DNA from: Mixophyes australis
Taxonomy: Eukaryota > Chordata > Amphibia > Anura > Limnodynastidae
Direction of reading: 5' to 3'
DNA: 64,000 nt
Assembly (NCBI GenBank): GCA_036250195.1
Contig: JAVHZZ010000003.1
Coordinates: forward strand, 17,624,504 to 17,688,503
Part shown: piece after piece, positions 52,783-64,000 of the stretch
Numbering within the stretch: position 1 is the first letter of the stretch
Layout: every line of letters starts with the position of its first letter
Notes under the pieces: model-generated
The model's database searches: none
The model's input: the letters and a program-made list of their open reading frames with translations, nothing else
Told to the model about the DNA's origin: nothing
Position numbers and translations under genes: made by a program

Positions 52783-54690
52783 AATATATTATTATATTTT
52801 TAAGTTGGAGCATGTATGAAAGAGCACGACTTTGCAAACTCATGTACACATGCAACATTGTATATCTGATTGTATATCTGTGACCAGTAAACAAAGATCC
52901 TAGAACTCCATAGGGGGGCATTTCTGCCTTTAAATGAGAGCTCCCAAAACACCAGAGAACAAATCACTACCCAGGTATAGCTGTAGTCAGGCTGATGCTG
53001 ACATTTTGGTCTCTGCCAGTTGACAGGGAAGGGGCAATTGGTCCCAGGAGTACTGCCCTTTGTCCTGATCTCTCTCAGAGTGAGAGCTGTGTGTCGGTGA
53101 CTTGGGACAGATACCTTACTGGTAGCTTCAAAGGAGAGAGCATCTGCATCCTTAGACAACATTGAATGGACAGCGCTCCCTCAGAGTGACTAGGATACTG
53201 GTGAGGTGCTTTTATTATGCCCTGTATGTGGGCTGTGCAAGTCTATATGTGTGCTGGTTCTCATTTTGGAATTGCTTTAGTTTCCAATACTCTGCTCTAT
53301 GATTGGTTCTCAGAGCACGTGTGGGCGAGCTCACGTCACTTGTGGATCTCTTCCATACCTGTGTGCAACATGTCAGCTTGACATTCATTCATTGTATCCT
53401 AGCAAAGGGGGGCGGATCGATCTGAAATATACTCTGCTATTCACACTTACAGGAACTTGATAACAGTAACCTGTAATTTCAGGCACCTGATAACACCTGA
53501 TTACAGGCACTAGATTTAGAAGTGTGGTAGTTCCTATCCTAGCTGAGCTTTAAATGTCAGTGTAGAAATAAAGTGTACAATTTTTGTGCCACGACCAGGA
53601 AAATCAGACAGAAAATTACTTATGGTTAAAATTTCAGACACATATTTTAAACCATTAATTTGGAATATGGATTAGTTAAGGTTCGAAGTGACACATTTTT
53701 TGTGACTTAATTTGCTTCAGGAATCTGGCCCTCCTATCCTCATCACAATCTTACTGAGGAATTAAACTTTAAGCAACACAGAGGGTATAGTGGTGATATT
53801 GACAGTGAGTGAGATTGGAGGCCAGTTGGTGACTCGGGCATGAGGGACAATAATAAGCTCTGTTTAGAACATGTAGAGCTTTAGGTATCATTGTGACATC
53901 CATGGGGTGAATGCAGAAAGACAGTGATTTACAACAGATGGTACTGAAGGAAATAGGTCCGGGAAAGCAATGTACATTTAGATGCTGTCAGAGAGGTGGT
54001 ATTGGAATCCAAATGAGCAAATTAGCGCCCCAAGATAAGAGGTGTACAATATTAAAGTACAACATTTAGAAAAAAACCTTGTGGGACCACAATAGAGAGT
54101 GGGATTGGAGAGGAGAATGTACCAGAGGTCGATACACAACAAGAGCGGTTCCAGAGGTAGGAAGTGAACCAGGGAAGAACTGTGTCTAGATGGACAATTG
54201 AATGAAGGATGTTTTGGTGAAGAGGGTGCTAAACAGTTTCCAAAGCAGAAGAGAGTTTTAGGAGAATGAGTAGTGAGAATTAAAAATATTAATATTTAAT
54301 TCTTAAACACATTTTCAATAATCAAATAAAACACAAATTAAAAACAACCTGTAAATACAAATTTGTTTATAAAAAAAAACAAAAAACACATCCAATACAG
54401 ATGCATGGATGTTGTTTTTTCCTCATGGTTGGAGGTGTTGCAAGACAGGTCATTCTGGAACCCATAATTGCTGTCTTCTTTATCTGTTTAAAATATTATA
54501 GACAAATAGATCAACTGTAGGCCATTTTGAAATACAAAAATTCTTGACTGTGTGTATTTTGTACACAACTGTACTTTTCAGTGCAAAATTCACAATTTCT
54601 GATCCCTTAACTGTAATGCTCCATGATATGATCCTGACCACACCTCCTTTGTGCTCCAGCTGACAGCTGGGTCATAAGGTCTGTTGGAAT
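52783..54690. repeat. Segmental duplication, copy B, distal part
   Basis: Aligns with 28012-29890. About 400 bp at 53530-53930 is present here but not in A, and 28090-28380 of A is shortened here. Nothing gene-like besides the L2 fossil at 53955-54290. Confidence 0.88.
53955..54290 (-). pseudogene. Fossil L2-type RT fragment in duplicon copy B
   Basis: Counterpart of 29085-29400, equally broken. The relics of the LDTV and VPQG motifs are visible on the minus strand, and the YAD end is more eroded than in copy A. Present in both copies, hence older than the duplication. Confidence 0.6.
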
Positions 54691-55885
54691 AATTTACACA
54701 CATTTAGCTATTTACTAAAATGGTGTCTGTTTCTCACCTATCCACAAAATGAAAGATAATGTAAGGTATCTCCTTTAGAACACATTGACAAATAAGTGCC
54801 TTAAAATCAATAAACAGACACAATGCTTAATTGAAGTACTTGACCTGGGCAGAAAAGAACACTGAAATATTGAGTCAGATATATGATTAACACAGACTAT
54901 GTTTGATTGCTGAATATTTTCCAGGTGAGGCAGACATATTCTAGCTAAGGCCTGGTAGTTCATCAATGAAAGCCTATACTTTGGTCTTTTTTCAGCTAAG
55001 CTCTAACAGTCAAGCTTCAACATTATTTTTATAATTGTTATGGCTAGAAAACTCACATCTGATAATCTCAGCAGGGGCCGAGGTAGCCCTTACAGCCTGA
55101 TTAGAAAATATTTGCAGATTATAAAAGGTAAACTTTTTTCTGTCAACACTGTCTGATGCATGCATTTGTATATGTTTAGGTTTTGAAAAGTAAAACATGC
55201 CTTTACTTTCATCACCAAACAATTGTATTTTTAGGATCTTAGAGAATCTAAAAAGTGTGATATAAACCATATTAGAAAAATATTTCACCCTGCAAATCAG
55301 TCTGGAACCGGAAGTGGCCGGCCTCCACAGTTTCAGGAGGGCTGGAGATCTGTTTGCTAAACATGTAACATGGGGAAGTGCAAAAACACATAAGAATCAT
55401 CTTAATAGATATTAGATTGAAAAGCTTCACAAAACCTCACCCCCCGAAAAAAAAATTGGGGGTTAAAATGTATAGTAAAAAACAACACACACACATTAAA
55501 ATGCACATTACATATGAAAATAGATATGCACTGTTATTGTAGAACATAAACTATCTTACAAATACAAACTTTTAAAGTGTCTATAAAAGAGAAAGAGAAA
55601 ATATACCTGTCAATACAAATAAAAGTCCACTATACAAATCCACACCAGTAAACTCCACTATAGACTCCTAACCAAGTTCAAGTGTGCATGAACCAGACTT
55701 TTATAGTGGATTCTAGTGAGACAAGTGTATGCAGGTGTATGTCCCACTATGGTATCAGGTGACGAGATCCAATGCTGGGTCTATGCAACACTGTTTATCT
55801 CTTGGTAAATATTATAATGATAAAATATGCTTGCATTTATTTCTGATAGCGGTTTATTCTGAAATGAAGTTGCATAGACATTCTT
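54691..55885. other. No recognisable feature
   Basis: About 1.2 kb, AT-rich. No repeat shared within the window, no convincing open frame and no RNA gene were seen. Confidence 0.55.
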
Positions 55886-56970
55886 ATTTTAAATAAAAAA
55901 ACATGATCTTTCATGTTGGTGATTAAGAAGGTCTGTGCAATTGTTCAGTTAATTATACTCATTAACACTATAGGTTGCCACTAGTGCCTGTGCTGTGTTG
56001 TATGTTTGTTTTGAGCACATAAAACAATCATATCACATGTGTTCCATATGTGATTTCTAGCACTTAGATCATGTGTATCCATGGTGTATGGTTGTGCTTA
56101 TCATTGTAGTCGATATAATGTATGTATTTTACCGTCTGAACATTGACTTAGTAGTTAGACAATCCACTTTCCAACAGTGGAGTCAAGAGTTCGAATCCTG
56201 ACTCATGTCCGTATCTGTGTGGACTTGTATATTCTCCAGATGTTTCTGTGGATTTACTCCAATGTGTCACTTATAGAAGAGTACGCTAGTATATGTTTTG
56301 GTTCCGACTTTATTTTTTACTGAGTATTGTATCGTGTATGTATATTTATGATGGCAAATTTTTTAGCCGTTGAATTTGCATCCACAGTTATTTCCAATAC
56401 AAATGTGCAGATGACACTGCGCATCCACTATGGTTGTTTTTTTTTTGTTTTTTTTTAAAAAGTACATTGCTTAATGTATGACATTAATATAAGATGTAAA
56501 AATAGAAAAAAAAATTTGAGTGAAGATGTTAAGATGTATGTTGTGCATATTTAGTTGTGAGTATTTTAAATGAACAATGCTTTTTAAACAGTTTAGTGTT
56601 GTTATTCAACGCTGCTGCTATAGGTAGTTTGGGACTTAAACATGACCCCAAGCTTCCTTAAGTGTTAAGCAAGAAGTTAAGACAAACACTATGCATTTCT
56701 TCTTATCTATCCAACAGATCCGGAGGTAAATGCCTACTCTTCTTAAGTCAGTACGGATCTCCATTCATTCCCTGCCCTTTCCCAACCCTTTTTTCTTAAA
56801 TGGTCGGAGAACTTCTTAAGTGAAGTTAAGATGGATTTTCATATTAAGAAATTCTTAACTTACGCAATGGATTTTCCTTCTTATCTCCCTTTTCTGGGCA
56901 TACTCAGGGACGATTTTCGCAAGATCCGCAAAAAACGTCAGATATGATCACAGATGATTCAGGCCCTTAG
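55886..56970 (+). repeat. Composite unclassified repeat, copy 2 (internally deleted)
   Basis: AACATGATCTTTCATGTTGG at 55901 matches 33013. One tRNA-like module lies at 56144-56208. From about 56430 the sequence jumps to the part equivalent to 34750-35240, so about 1.1 kb with two modules are missing. It ends GATTCAGGCCC at about 56967. Confidence 0.8.
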
Positions 56971-56984
56971 TGCTGTCCTTGGGG

Positions 56985-58710
56985 TCCGGGAGGCCATTGA
57001 GCGCTGTCGAGCTGAGAAGTAGGGAAATACTTGCTACCGCTGGATCAGTTGAAGGAAGTTAAATCACGAGTACCTTAGGGCTCTCCTTCTGAGGTAAGGC
57101 CTCCCAGTGCGGGTGGCTAATTGGCTTCAGACGATTTACAAGCAGGCCAATGGTTGGGTGGGTCCGTCCTTTGCGGTCCAGTCAGTTGTAAGGCAAGGTT
57201 GCTCCCTGAGCCCCCTTCTGTATGTGTTTGCCATTAACCCCTTCATCCGGAGGCTAGATGGATGCACTGCAGAGGGGGTGGAACTGGGCGCAGGTCGTCC
57301 GTGGCCTTCGCCGATGATGTCACTTTTGTCTTGTCGAGTCCCATAGAGGCATTAGAAGTGGCAACTCTGTGTGTACTCCAAGGCCAGTGGCTCGGTGGTA
57401 AACCAGGAGAAGTGCAAGGATTTCTGGATGGGGAAGGCCAGCAATTTGACCTTCCGGATACCCTCGCCCCAGGCTATGCCAGAGAAAATTGGGAAGCCAG
57501 ACTGGTTGAAGCCACCCAGTGCTTCTCTTTCTAACTTCCTTCCTCAAGTTACATCTGGGGAGCCTCTTTTTATAGACCCCTCCTCGATGGTTAGAGGGGT
57601 TCAGAGTCTTGTTGAATCCCTTCCTCAATGCCTGGAATGTTTCCGGGTCCAGCATGGATACTTTTCAACCTACGTGACTCATGGCTTAAAAGTGACAAGG
57701 CGTTAGGGCCTAGAGGTGGGGGAAGGCAAAAACTTTTCTAGAATGGAGTTGGAGAGAAGAATTTTGCACTTTCACTTCTCGAAACAGCTGTCACTAAAAG
57801 ACTGCCCGGGTAATGTGTGCTCAGAGGGACTAGCTCTGGTCCATTCCTGGAGGTTTCCTCCGAAGTACTTGGACATTGCTTGGCTCTCTTTCCATGGTAG
57901 ACTTTACGGGGAGAAAATTTGAAGTATAGAAATGTCAATGATCGTGACTACACACGAGGGGAGAGTCAGGGGAAGGTGGAGACCATGAACCATTTTTTGC
58001 TTAAATGTCCCTTCAACATAAAGGATTATAAGAGTGTTTCCAGAGCCTTGGGTATTCCTTGTCTTTAGGGGCTTAGTTACCCTGAATGGGTGTATGGAAC
58101 GCTTAAGGGCAGGTGTTGGAATATTAATTTGACCACCATTTTTCTAGTTAGCTTAGTAGTCCAGTATTTACATGGAATGCACGGTGTCAAGTGTCCATCC
58201 ATCAGAAAATCCTTCCATGCGAAGTGGTGATGGGTGGCATTCTTCATGAGGTGTGGAGAATTAGGGCTATGGAGAGGTCCCAGATGGACAATGCAAGTTG
58301 GGTCTGACTGTGGCTGGGTCTGAGGCCTCCGTGAGTGGCTCAAAGTCCGGGAGTCTCTCCACCTGCCGCTGTTCTATCCTGCACCCCCACAGATTTTGTT
58401 CAATGAATTTATTTTATATACAGTTTGCGTACACTTAACAAAACTTTGGTCAGTTTCTCCTAGCTTATTGTAAAGATTGTTGTGTGCTGTGATGGTGTTG
58501 TTTGATTTTTTGATCTTGGTGTATATTGAGTTGGTGGTGCGGTCATCCTAGGTGTTTAAGTTTGTATTTTTGATATTTATTGGACTTTATGTTGGACATT
58601 TATTGGAGCATATCACCGCTAATTTCCTAACTTGGTTTTAATCTGGGTATCACACCTTGTTTATGTTTGTTTGTACATTTGTTGCAAGTGCTGAATAAAA
58701 ACATATCCAT
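56985..58710 (+). pseudogene. Tx1-like LINE ORF2 remnant
   Basis: RT pieces in shifting frames: VANWLQTIYKQANGWVG and SVVRQGCSLSPLLYVFAINP at 57107-57250, FADDVTFVLS near 57310-57340, and the C-terminal ETMNHFLLKCPFN near 57985-58025. The RQGCSLSPLL, FADDVT and HFLLKCPF trio is typical of the Tx1 group in fish and frogs. The 3' end is AATAAAAACATATCCATCAC near 58695. 5'-truncated, with many shifts. Clearly distinct from the other two L1/Tx1 copies. Confidence 0.8.
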
Positions 58711-58759
58711 CACATTCCCTGTTTTGTTCACACATTCTACTTGGTGGTACAGAGCTTTT

Positions 58760-59972
58760 TGAAAAATGACAGATGACAGGGACGTGAAGGAGATGCTGCC
58801 TGCGGCCCGTAAAATATCTGGACATTTCCCGCATTCGGCAACAGCATGGAGGAGATTGCAGCAGCTACAATAACAATTTAATTTGCCCTACCACCAACTG
58901 AAGCAAGAGGTGGTAACAAGGTGGCATTCCACCCTGTATATGCTCCTGAGGATGGAGGAACAGCAAAAAGCCATCCAGGCTTACTCCAAAAGCCATGACA
59001 TTGGGAAAGGAGGTGGAATGTATTTTACTCATGCGCAGTGAAGACTACTTTCCGTGTTGTGCAAGGTGCTGAAACCATTCAAAGTAGACACCTGTGAACT
59101 GAGTTGAAACACTGCTTGTTTGAACCAAGTGATTCCCTTAATTAGACTTTTTGAAAAGATTGAGAAACCGAAGAAGGACCTGAAACAAAGCAATTATGCT
59201 AAGTATGTCGGACTTTTAGGTCAAGTACTTTATTCGCTTTGCCAGGATTCAAAAGTTATCAAAATCTAAAATCGGATCACTACATTTTGGCGACTGTGCT
59301 TGATCTTCGCTTTAGGAGCTTCTCTTTGTTTTCAACTGACCTAGATTTCAAGAGATGCAAGAAGCTCCTGGTGAGCAAGATGACAGCTCAAGTGTTATGT
59401 GACAGGACGGCGTCTCCTCCTTTAGTTTCTCACTCAACTGTCTGGTCTAAAAGAATTGACCAAAACCATGACACCTCTGCCGTAACTCCACCTGATCCTA
59501 CTATCAACATCCAAAGGATGATGGAGCATTATTTTAACGACAGCATAGGAATAGATACATTAGACAGTCCCTTTCATACTGGGAGGAAAAAAGGGAATTT
59601 GGAGACCCATATACCAACTCGCTTTGCACTACCTAAGCTTCCCACCCTCCAGTGTGTACTCGGAAAGAGTTTTCAGCACAGCCGGGGCCCTTATCAACGA
59701 TCGGCATAGGAGGCTACTTTCTTAAAATATGGAAAAGATGATGTTCATCAAAATGAACTACAATTTCTATGAGGAAGGCATTTCCCAGCAATTACATCAA
59801 AGTACAGATACCTCTGTAATGGTGGATTACAGCTGGGATGAATTAATATTGTGTGAGGGTGATGTACACTCTGATGAGGGTGAGGATGAGGGCGAGGATG
59901 AGGCTGAGGATGATAACAACAACATCTTGCCACAGTGGAGTTCATTAACAGCACTGTTAGCTTTGATGCCTT
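58760..59972 (+). pseudogene. hAT transposase remnant (ZBED-like) with hATC region
   Basis: Plus-strand frames read KISGHFPHSATAWRRLQQ, YHQLKQEVVTRWHSTLYMLLRMEEQ (58890-58975), DHYILATVLDLRFRS after a frame change (59275-59315), and the C-terminal dimerisation signature SVYSERVFSTAGALINDRHRR (59655-59713 region). A Glu/Asp-rich tail (GEDEGEDEAEDD) ends at about 59972. These are standard hAT superfamily blocks. Several stops and shifts, so inactive. No zinc-finger N-terminus and no terminal inverted repeats were identified. Confidence 0.85.
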
Positions 59973-60039
59973 AAGCTTGTTTTGTGGAGCCCAAATGAAC
60001 CAAGCACATCAGCCACAAACGTGACACTCCTTGTCGCTG

Positions 60040-60540
60040 AAGTGCTTGGTTTGTTAAAGTGTGCATGTCCTTTTTAAGATCCAACAGGGTGGGTGGGAGC
60101 CCAAGCCCAAGGACAGTTCCATCTTGCACCATTTTTCCTTTCAGCTACTGCTGTGTGCTAGTGTTGCCTTCATGTGCTATATACTGTTGTGTGCTTTGCA
60201 AAACTCAAAGACACCCATTGATGATGCAAATGACTCAGCACAACATTTTGACATCTGGTCTGGTCTACCGTAAAAGAATTGACCAACATTTGTGATACCT
60301 CTGCCAAAACTCCACCTGATCCTACCATCAACATCCAAAGAATGGTGGAGGATTATTACTATTATTTTTAGCCCAGGGACAATTCCATCTTGCACTGCGT
60401 TTTTTTCTGCCACTGCTGTGTGGAAATGTTTTTTAGATGTGCTATGTACTGCTGTGTGTTTGTCATTGCTCTGCCGCTTAGCATCCAGCAAGCTGCTGCA
60501 GTCTTTGTCCTCTTTGTAATAGAGAGTTGTTGCTTTTTTA
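60040..60540 (+). repeat. Degenerate duplications downstream of the hAT remnant
   Basis: 60264-60360 repeats hAT coding sequence of 59446-59535 (AAAGAATTGACCAA, CTCCACCTGATCCTACYATC, AACATCCAAAG). In addition 60100-60190 and 60366-60460 resemble each other (AGTTCCATCTTGCAC, CTGCTGTGTG, ATGTGCTATRTACTG). This looks like a rearranged second hAT end. No intact gene. Confidence 0.7.
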
Positions 60541-60599
60541 ACATATAGATTGCTATCCATTTATTGTACAAAGCTGAAAGATAGTTGCTATTAATGAAT

Positions 60600-61834
60600 G
60601 GGACTGTTTATAATAGTATAGCCATGAGGTAGAGTTATATCTATGAAGAAGTTGGCAAGTGTGATGAAACGCATTCCTATTACTTTCATCTTTCTGAGGA
60701 CTACTAACCTTTTTCACCTGTAGTAATTTGTGTGCTTAGCTGAAGATTGGCTTCTTCAATGAAATGAGGATACACATAATGAGAGGAGGACTAGACTAAA
60801 CTACAAGTATTTACCAATAAATACCTCCCTGCGGTACTATTGTATTGCGAGGTGGCTTACCATCTAAACTCAAATTAGGGATTCTCCTCTTGAAATGAAC
60901 TTAAGTTATGCTGGCATAGAGACACTAGTTGGGATATCAATGCCCTAATTACAGCTCTCTACTCGTGCCACACATTATAAAATCAGCTGGAGATTTGATC
61001 CATATATGTTTTATACAATGAGGTTTAGCAATGTATATTTTTCTTTCTCGATTCTTGACAATGCACATACCTTGATTCCCCTTTAGGTACAGTAAAATAA
61101 TCACCCATTTTTCACTTAGAGAATTGATTCAGCAGGTTCGATTAAATAATGAACTCTTTTCAACAAAGTTGTCCTTTGTCATTTGCATCCATAACAGTAT
61201 TATATATGACATGGCTAAAAATTCATCACCACCTTTCTTCATGTTAAATTATTGACTCCATTATTAACACTTATCTGACTAGCACCATTATCATCATAGC
61301 TTAATGTTTGCTATAATCATAATAAAAGTTTCAAAAGTTGCTATTGCCACAATCATAGCTACTAACAAATTTAGATGCCTCCTCAAAGTGGGTGAAAAAA
61401 GACATTTCCCACAAATTCGGGATGTAACATAACATAGTAATGTTGGAATTCTAACTAATTGCCTGCTGGCTAGGAAGAAATTCTTTCTACGTCACTCTGC
61501 TTACAAATTTTGTGAGTACTGCAGCTTGAACATAGAACTGCTTTTATGAAACTATTGTCTGCTGGCTATCAAAGACATCTTCCTACATAACTCAGTTTGC
61601 TAATACTGCACTGAGTTGTTCTGGGCTCATTTTAGTTGTGCTTGGACTTTTGCTGCCTTCAGGTGATCAGGATTATTAGATATCCTCCATTACCAAAATT
61701 TAATGTGGGTACTATTGTCTACTATCAGAACTATTATTATATCCCTTGAAGTACTACAGACTGCCAGTGTCTCTGAAGATTTTTAATTACTACAGCTGTC
61801 TGAGACTACCAATATTAAAGACTTTGACCCTGAT
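60600..61834. other. No recognisable feature
   Basis: AT-rich sequence, stops in all frames, and no repeat shared within the window was noticed. Confidence 0.55.
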
Positions 61835-63570
61835 TCATTACTGATTTTATCTGCTGTCTTTTTTGCAGATAATACAAAAATCTGCTCTGCACATGCCCAG
61901 AAAGAGAGATAAGTAGGAAAATCTGTTGCATAAGTTAAGAATTTCTTAAGTTAAGAAAATCCTTCTTAACTGCACTTAAGAAGTTCTCCAAACACTTAAG
62001 AAGAAAGGGTTGGGTATAGGAGTGGAATGGGCGGAGATCTGTTAAGAAGAGTAGGTGTTATTTGTACTGACTTAAGAAGAGTAGACATTTACCTCCAGAT
62101 TTGTCGGATAGTTAAGAAGAAATCCTCAGAGTTTTATCTTAACTTCTTGCTTAAACTTAAAGAAGCTCGGGGTCATGTTTAAGTCCAAACCAACTATAGC
62201 AGCAGCGCTGAATAATAACACTAAACTGTTCACAAAGCATTGTTTGTTTAAAACACTCACAACTAAATATGCACATTATACATCTTAACACTTTTTTTTT
62301 TATTTGATATTATCATCAAAGATTAAATAATGTACTCTTTTAAAAACAACCATGGTGGATGCACAGTTGTAATAAATTGAAATGTGAAGTGATTTATGTG
62401 TAATATTTATGATTAGTCTATACTTTTTTTGATATAGTAAAAAATAATAATTTGAAACACAACAGGAGGTTAAATTGGCAAAAGTGAACGGATAAATTGT
62501 GCGAACTTGAACCAAACGTACTTTTATATAAGGGACACATAGGAAATCGACACAATCATGGGAAGGGTATATAAACGCCAGAGAGATAAGGCTGTGAGTG
62601 AGACTTCAAACTCAGGTCCCCACTGTTGAAAGGGGGATTGTCTAATCACTAAGCTAGCGTGCAAGTAGAAACAATATGTATATAATATACACTAGAAGGA
62701 AAGGCTGAACATGAATTTTTATCATAACAAGTTTATTTTATTTGAAAATTTTTATTAATGTCAATAATTATACAATAAAATATTACAGTCCTAAATTCTT
62801 GGTACATGCACAGTTTAAATATTTGGCTATAGAAAATCATTCATCTATAATATAATAACAATAGTAATAATAATTGGACTTTCAATTGATTGGCATTTTT
62901 TTAAATTTTGGGATTTTTCCACTTATGTTTTTTTTGCCTTTTATCTGTGGACATTTTCTATTTCTTTGGATTCAAGTTATTTTGAACAGCTGCTTGCTTG
63001 TCTGTGTTGTAGCTGTGCACAAATTTCAAAATTCAATTTAGACATATTCCACAAAATGGTTCAGGAATGGAACTCATGAACCCACTGATGAAAAGTTGAT
63101 CGTCTAACCACTAAGCCAACGTGCAGATTGAGCGTTACATACATTAGAATGCACAAAGACTTGAATGACAACCAGCATGTTTAAAAGTTCTATTAGGTAA
63201 ATACAAAAACCAGAAAACAAGGTAATATTGTTCCTAAAAATCATACAACACAACACAGGCACTACTGGCAACATGAAGGTTTAAGAATAAACAATAAAGA
63301 ACTGCTCACACATTGTGGTTGCGAAATCAACAGCTAATAATTCGCAATCATAAATATACATTCACAGTACAATACTCTATAGACAAAGCTACCACCAAAA
63401 CATATACTAATGTGCTCTTCTCTAAGTGACACATCCAAATAAACTCACAGAAACATGGGGATATACAAAGTAAACACAGATACGTGCATGACTCTAGAGT
63501 CAAACTCAGTACCCTATTGGACAGTATTGGACATATTAGAAACCTGAGATTCAATTGACTGAGTGGCAGA
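61835..63570 (-). repeat. Composite unclassified repeat, copy 3 (inverted)
   Basis: Inverse match to 33011-35240. It starts GACCCTGATTCATTACTG at 61837 (terminus), with the CTTAAG-rich part to about 62220 and AGCAGCAGCGCTGAATAATA at 62198. tRNA-like modules are at 62670-62605 and 63125-63070, with a more eroded third near 63540-63495. Divergence from copy 1 is higher than between copies 1 and 2. Confidence 0.78.
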
Positions 63571-64000
63571 TTCAAAGTGTTGGCTTATTTACGCAAGTGA
63601 CTGCTGCCTCGAGAGTCGTGCATGCTCCCTCCGAGGGGACTCAACATCACGGGCAGCCGGTTCCACTTGTTGTATGTCATGGTGTGAACTATGACTATAC
63701 TCCTGCTTCTCCTCCCGCTCTGTAAAAATAAAAACAAAGCAGATGTTTAGGATTTATTTCCAACAAATAATATTTAAATTAATGTCAATACTGATGCATC
63801 CATTAAGATGTTTCTGATTTTAGCTTTAGGGTTAGAATTTAACAAAAGATTTACACATTGGAGAATCAGTGTTGAAATTAGAGTCAGTATAATGTGCATA
63901 CTGATAGAGGTGCCACATGTTCCTAAAAACAACAGAAATATTAACAGACACAAATAATATATAGTCCTAATGTTCCTAGGGGAGATAACGGCCGTGTTAA
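63571..64000. other. No recognisable feature
   Basis: Right edge. A short GC-richer patch near 63600-63720, then AT-rich sequence. No gene or repeat is supported. Confidence 0.5.

Noticed and set aside
1..64000. CRISPR arrays, operons, bacterial promoters or terminators
   Set aside because: No regularly spaced direct repeats with unique spacers and no prokaryotic gene organisation. The content is that of a vertebrate genome.

Overview
The window looks like a repeat-dense intergenic stretch of a vertebrate genome, most likely a frog. This is inference. It rests on two intronless TAS2R-type bitter-taste receptor genes, several L1/Tx1-type LINEs, an L2/CR1-type LINE, a tRNA-headed SINE of the kind common in amphibians, hAT- and Harbinger-like MITEs, and three related endogenous retroviruses (ERVs). 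There is no sign of a bacterial, plasmid or phage origin and there is no CRISPR array.

Layout. 1-7.6 kb is a three-level nest on the minus strand: a degraded ERV (ERV-3, about 5.85-7.58 kb) received a Ty3/gypsy element (LTR 5241-5844, then gag and pol running off the left edge), and its gag was later split by a plus-strand L1/Tx1 LINE (2251-4760) with a 17-bp target duplication. 7.6-9.9 kb is AT-rich with a 242-bp tandem duplication and a hAT-like MITE. 9.93-29.89 kb is copy A of a segmental duplication that carries TAS2R gene A (12600-13505, minus). Copy A was opened by ERV-1 (15541-28007), which in turn holds a foldback MITE and a nearly intact L2-like LINE (16.8-21.8 kb, minus). 29.9-33.0 kb is another broken L1/Tx1 LINE. 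33.0-35.2 kb is the first of three copies of an unclassified composite repeat with tRNA-like modules. 36.2-44.6 kb is ERV-2, whose two 430-bp LTRs differ at about 9 positions. It keeps an env frame broken by one stop codon but has lost much of reverse transcriptase and the integrase core. 47.4-54.7 kb is copy B of the duplication with TAS2R gene B (49534-50439, minus). 55.9-63.6 kb holds two more composite repeats, a Tx1-like LINE remnant and a hAT transposase pseudogene.

Only the two TAS2R genes look like intact host genes. Everything else with coding character is transposon or retrovirus debris. Because the two duplicated segments align with each other, each serves as the unoccupied site for insertions in the other. 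This fixes target-site duplications for ERV-1 (4 bp), a 436-bp unclassified element (12 bp) and a Harbinger-like MITE (TAA), and places all three insertions after the duplication. Comparisons between copies were made by eye, so percentages and outer boundaries are approximate.
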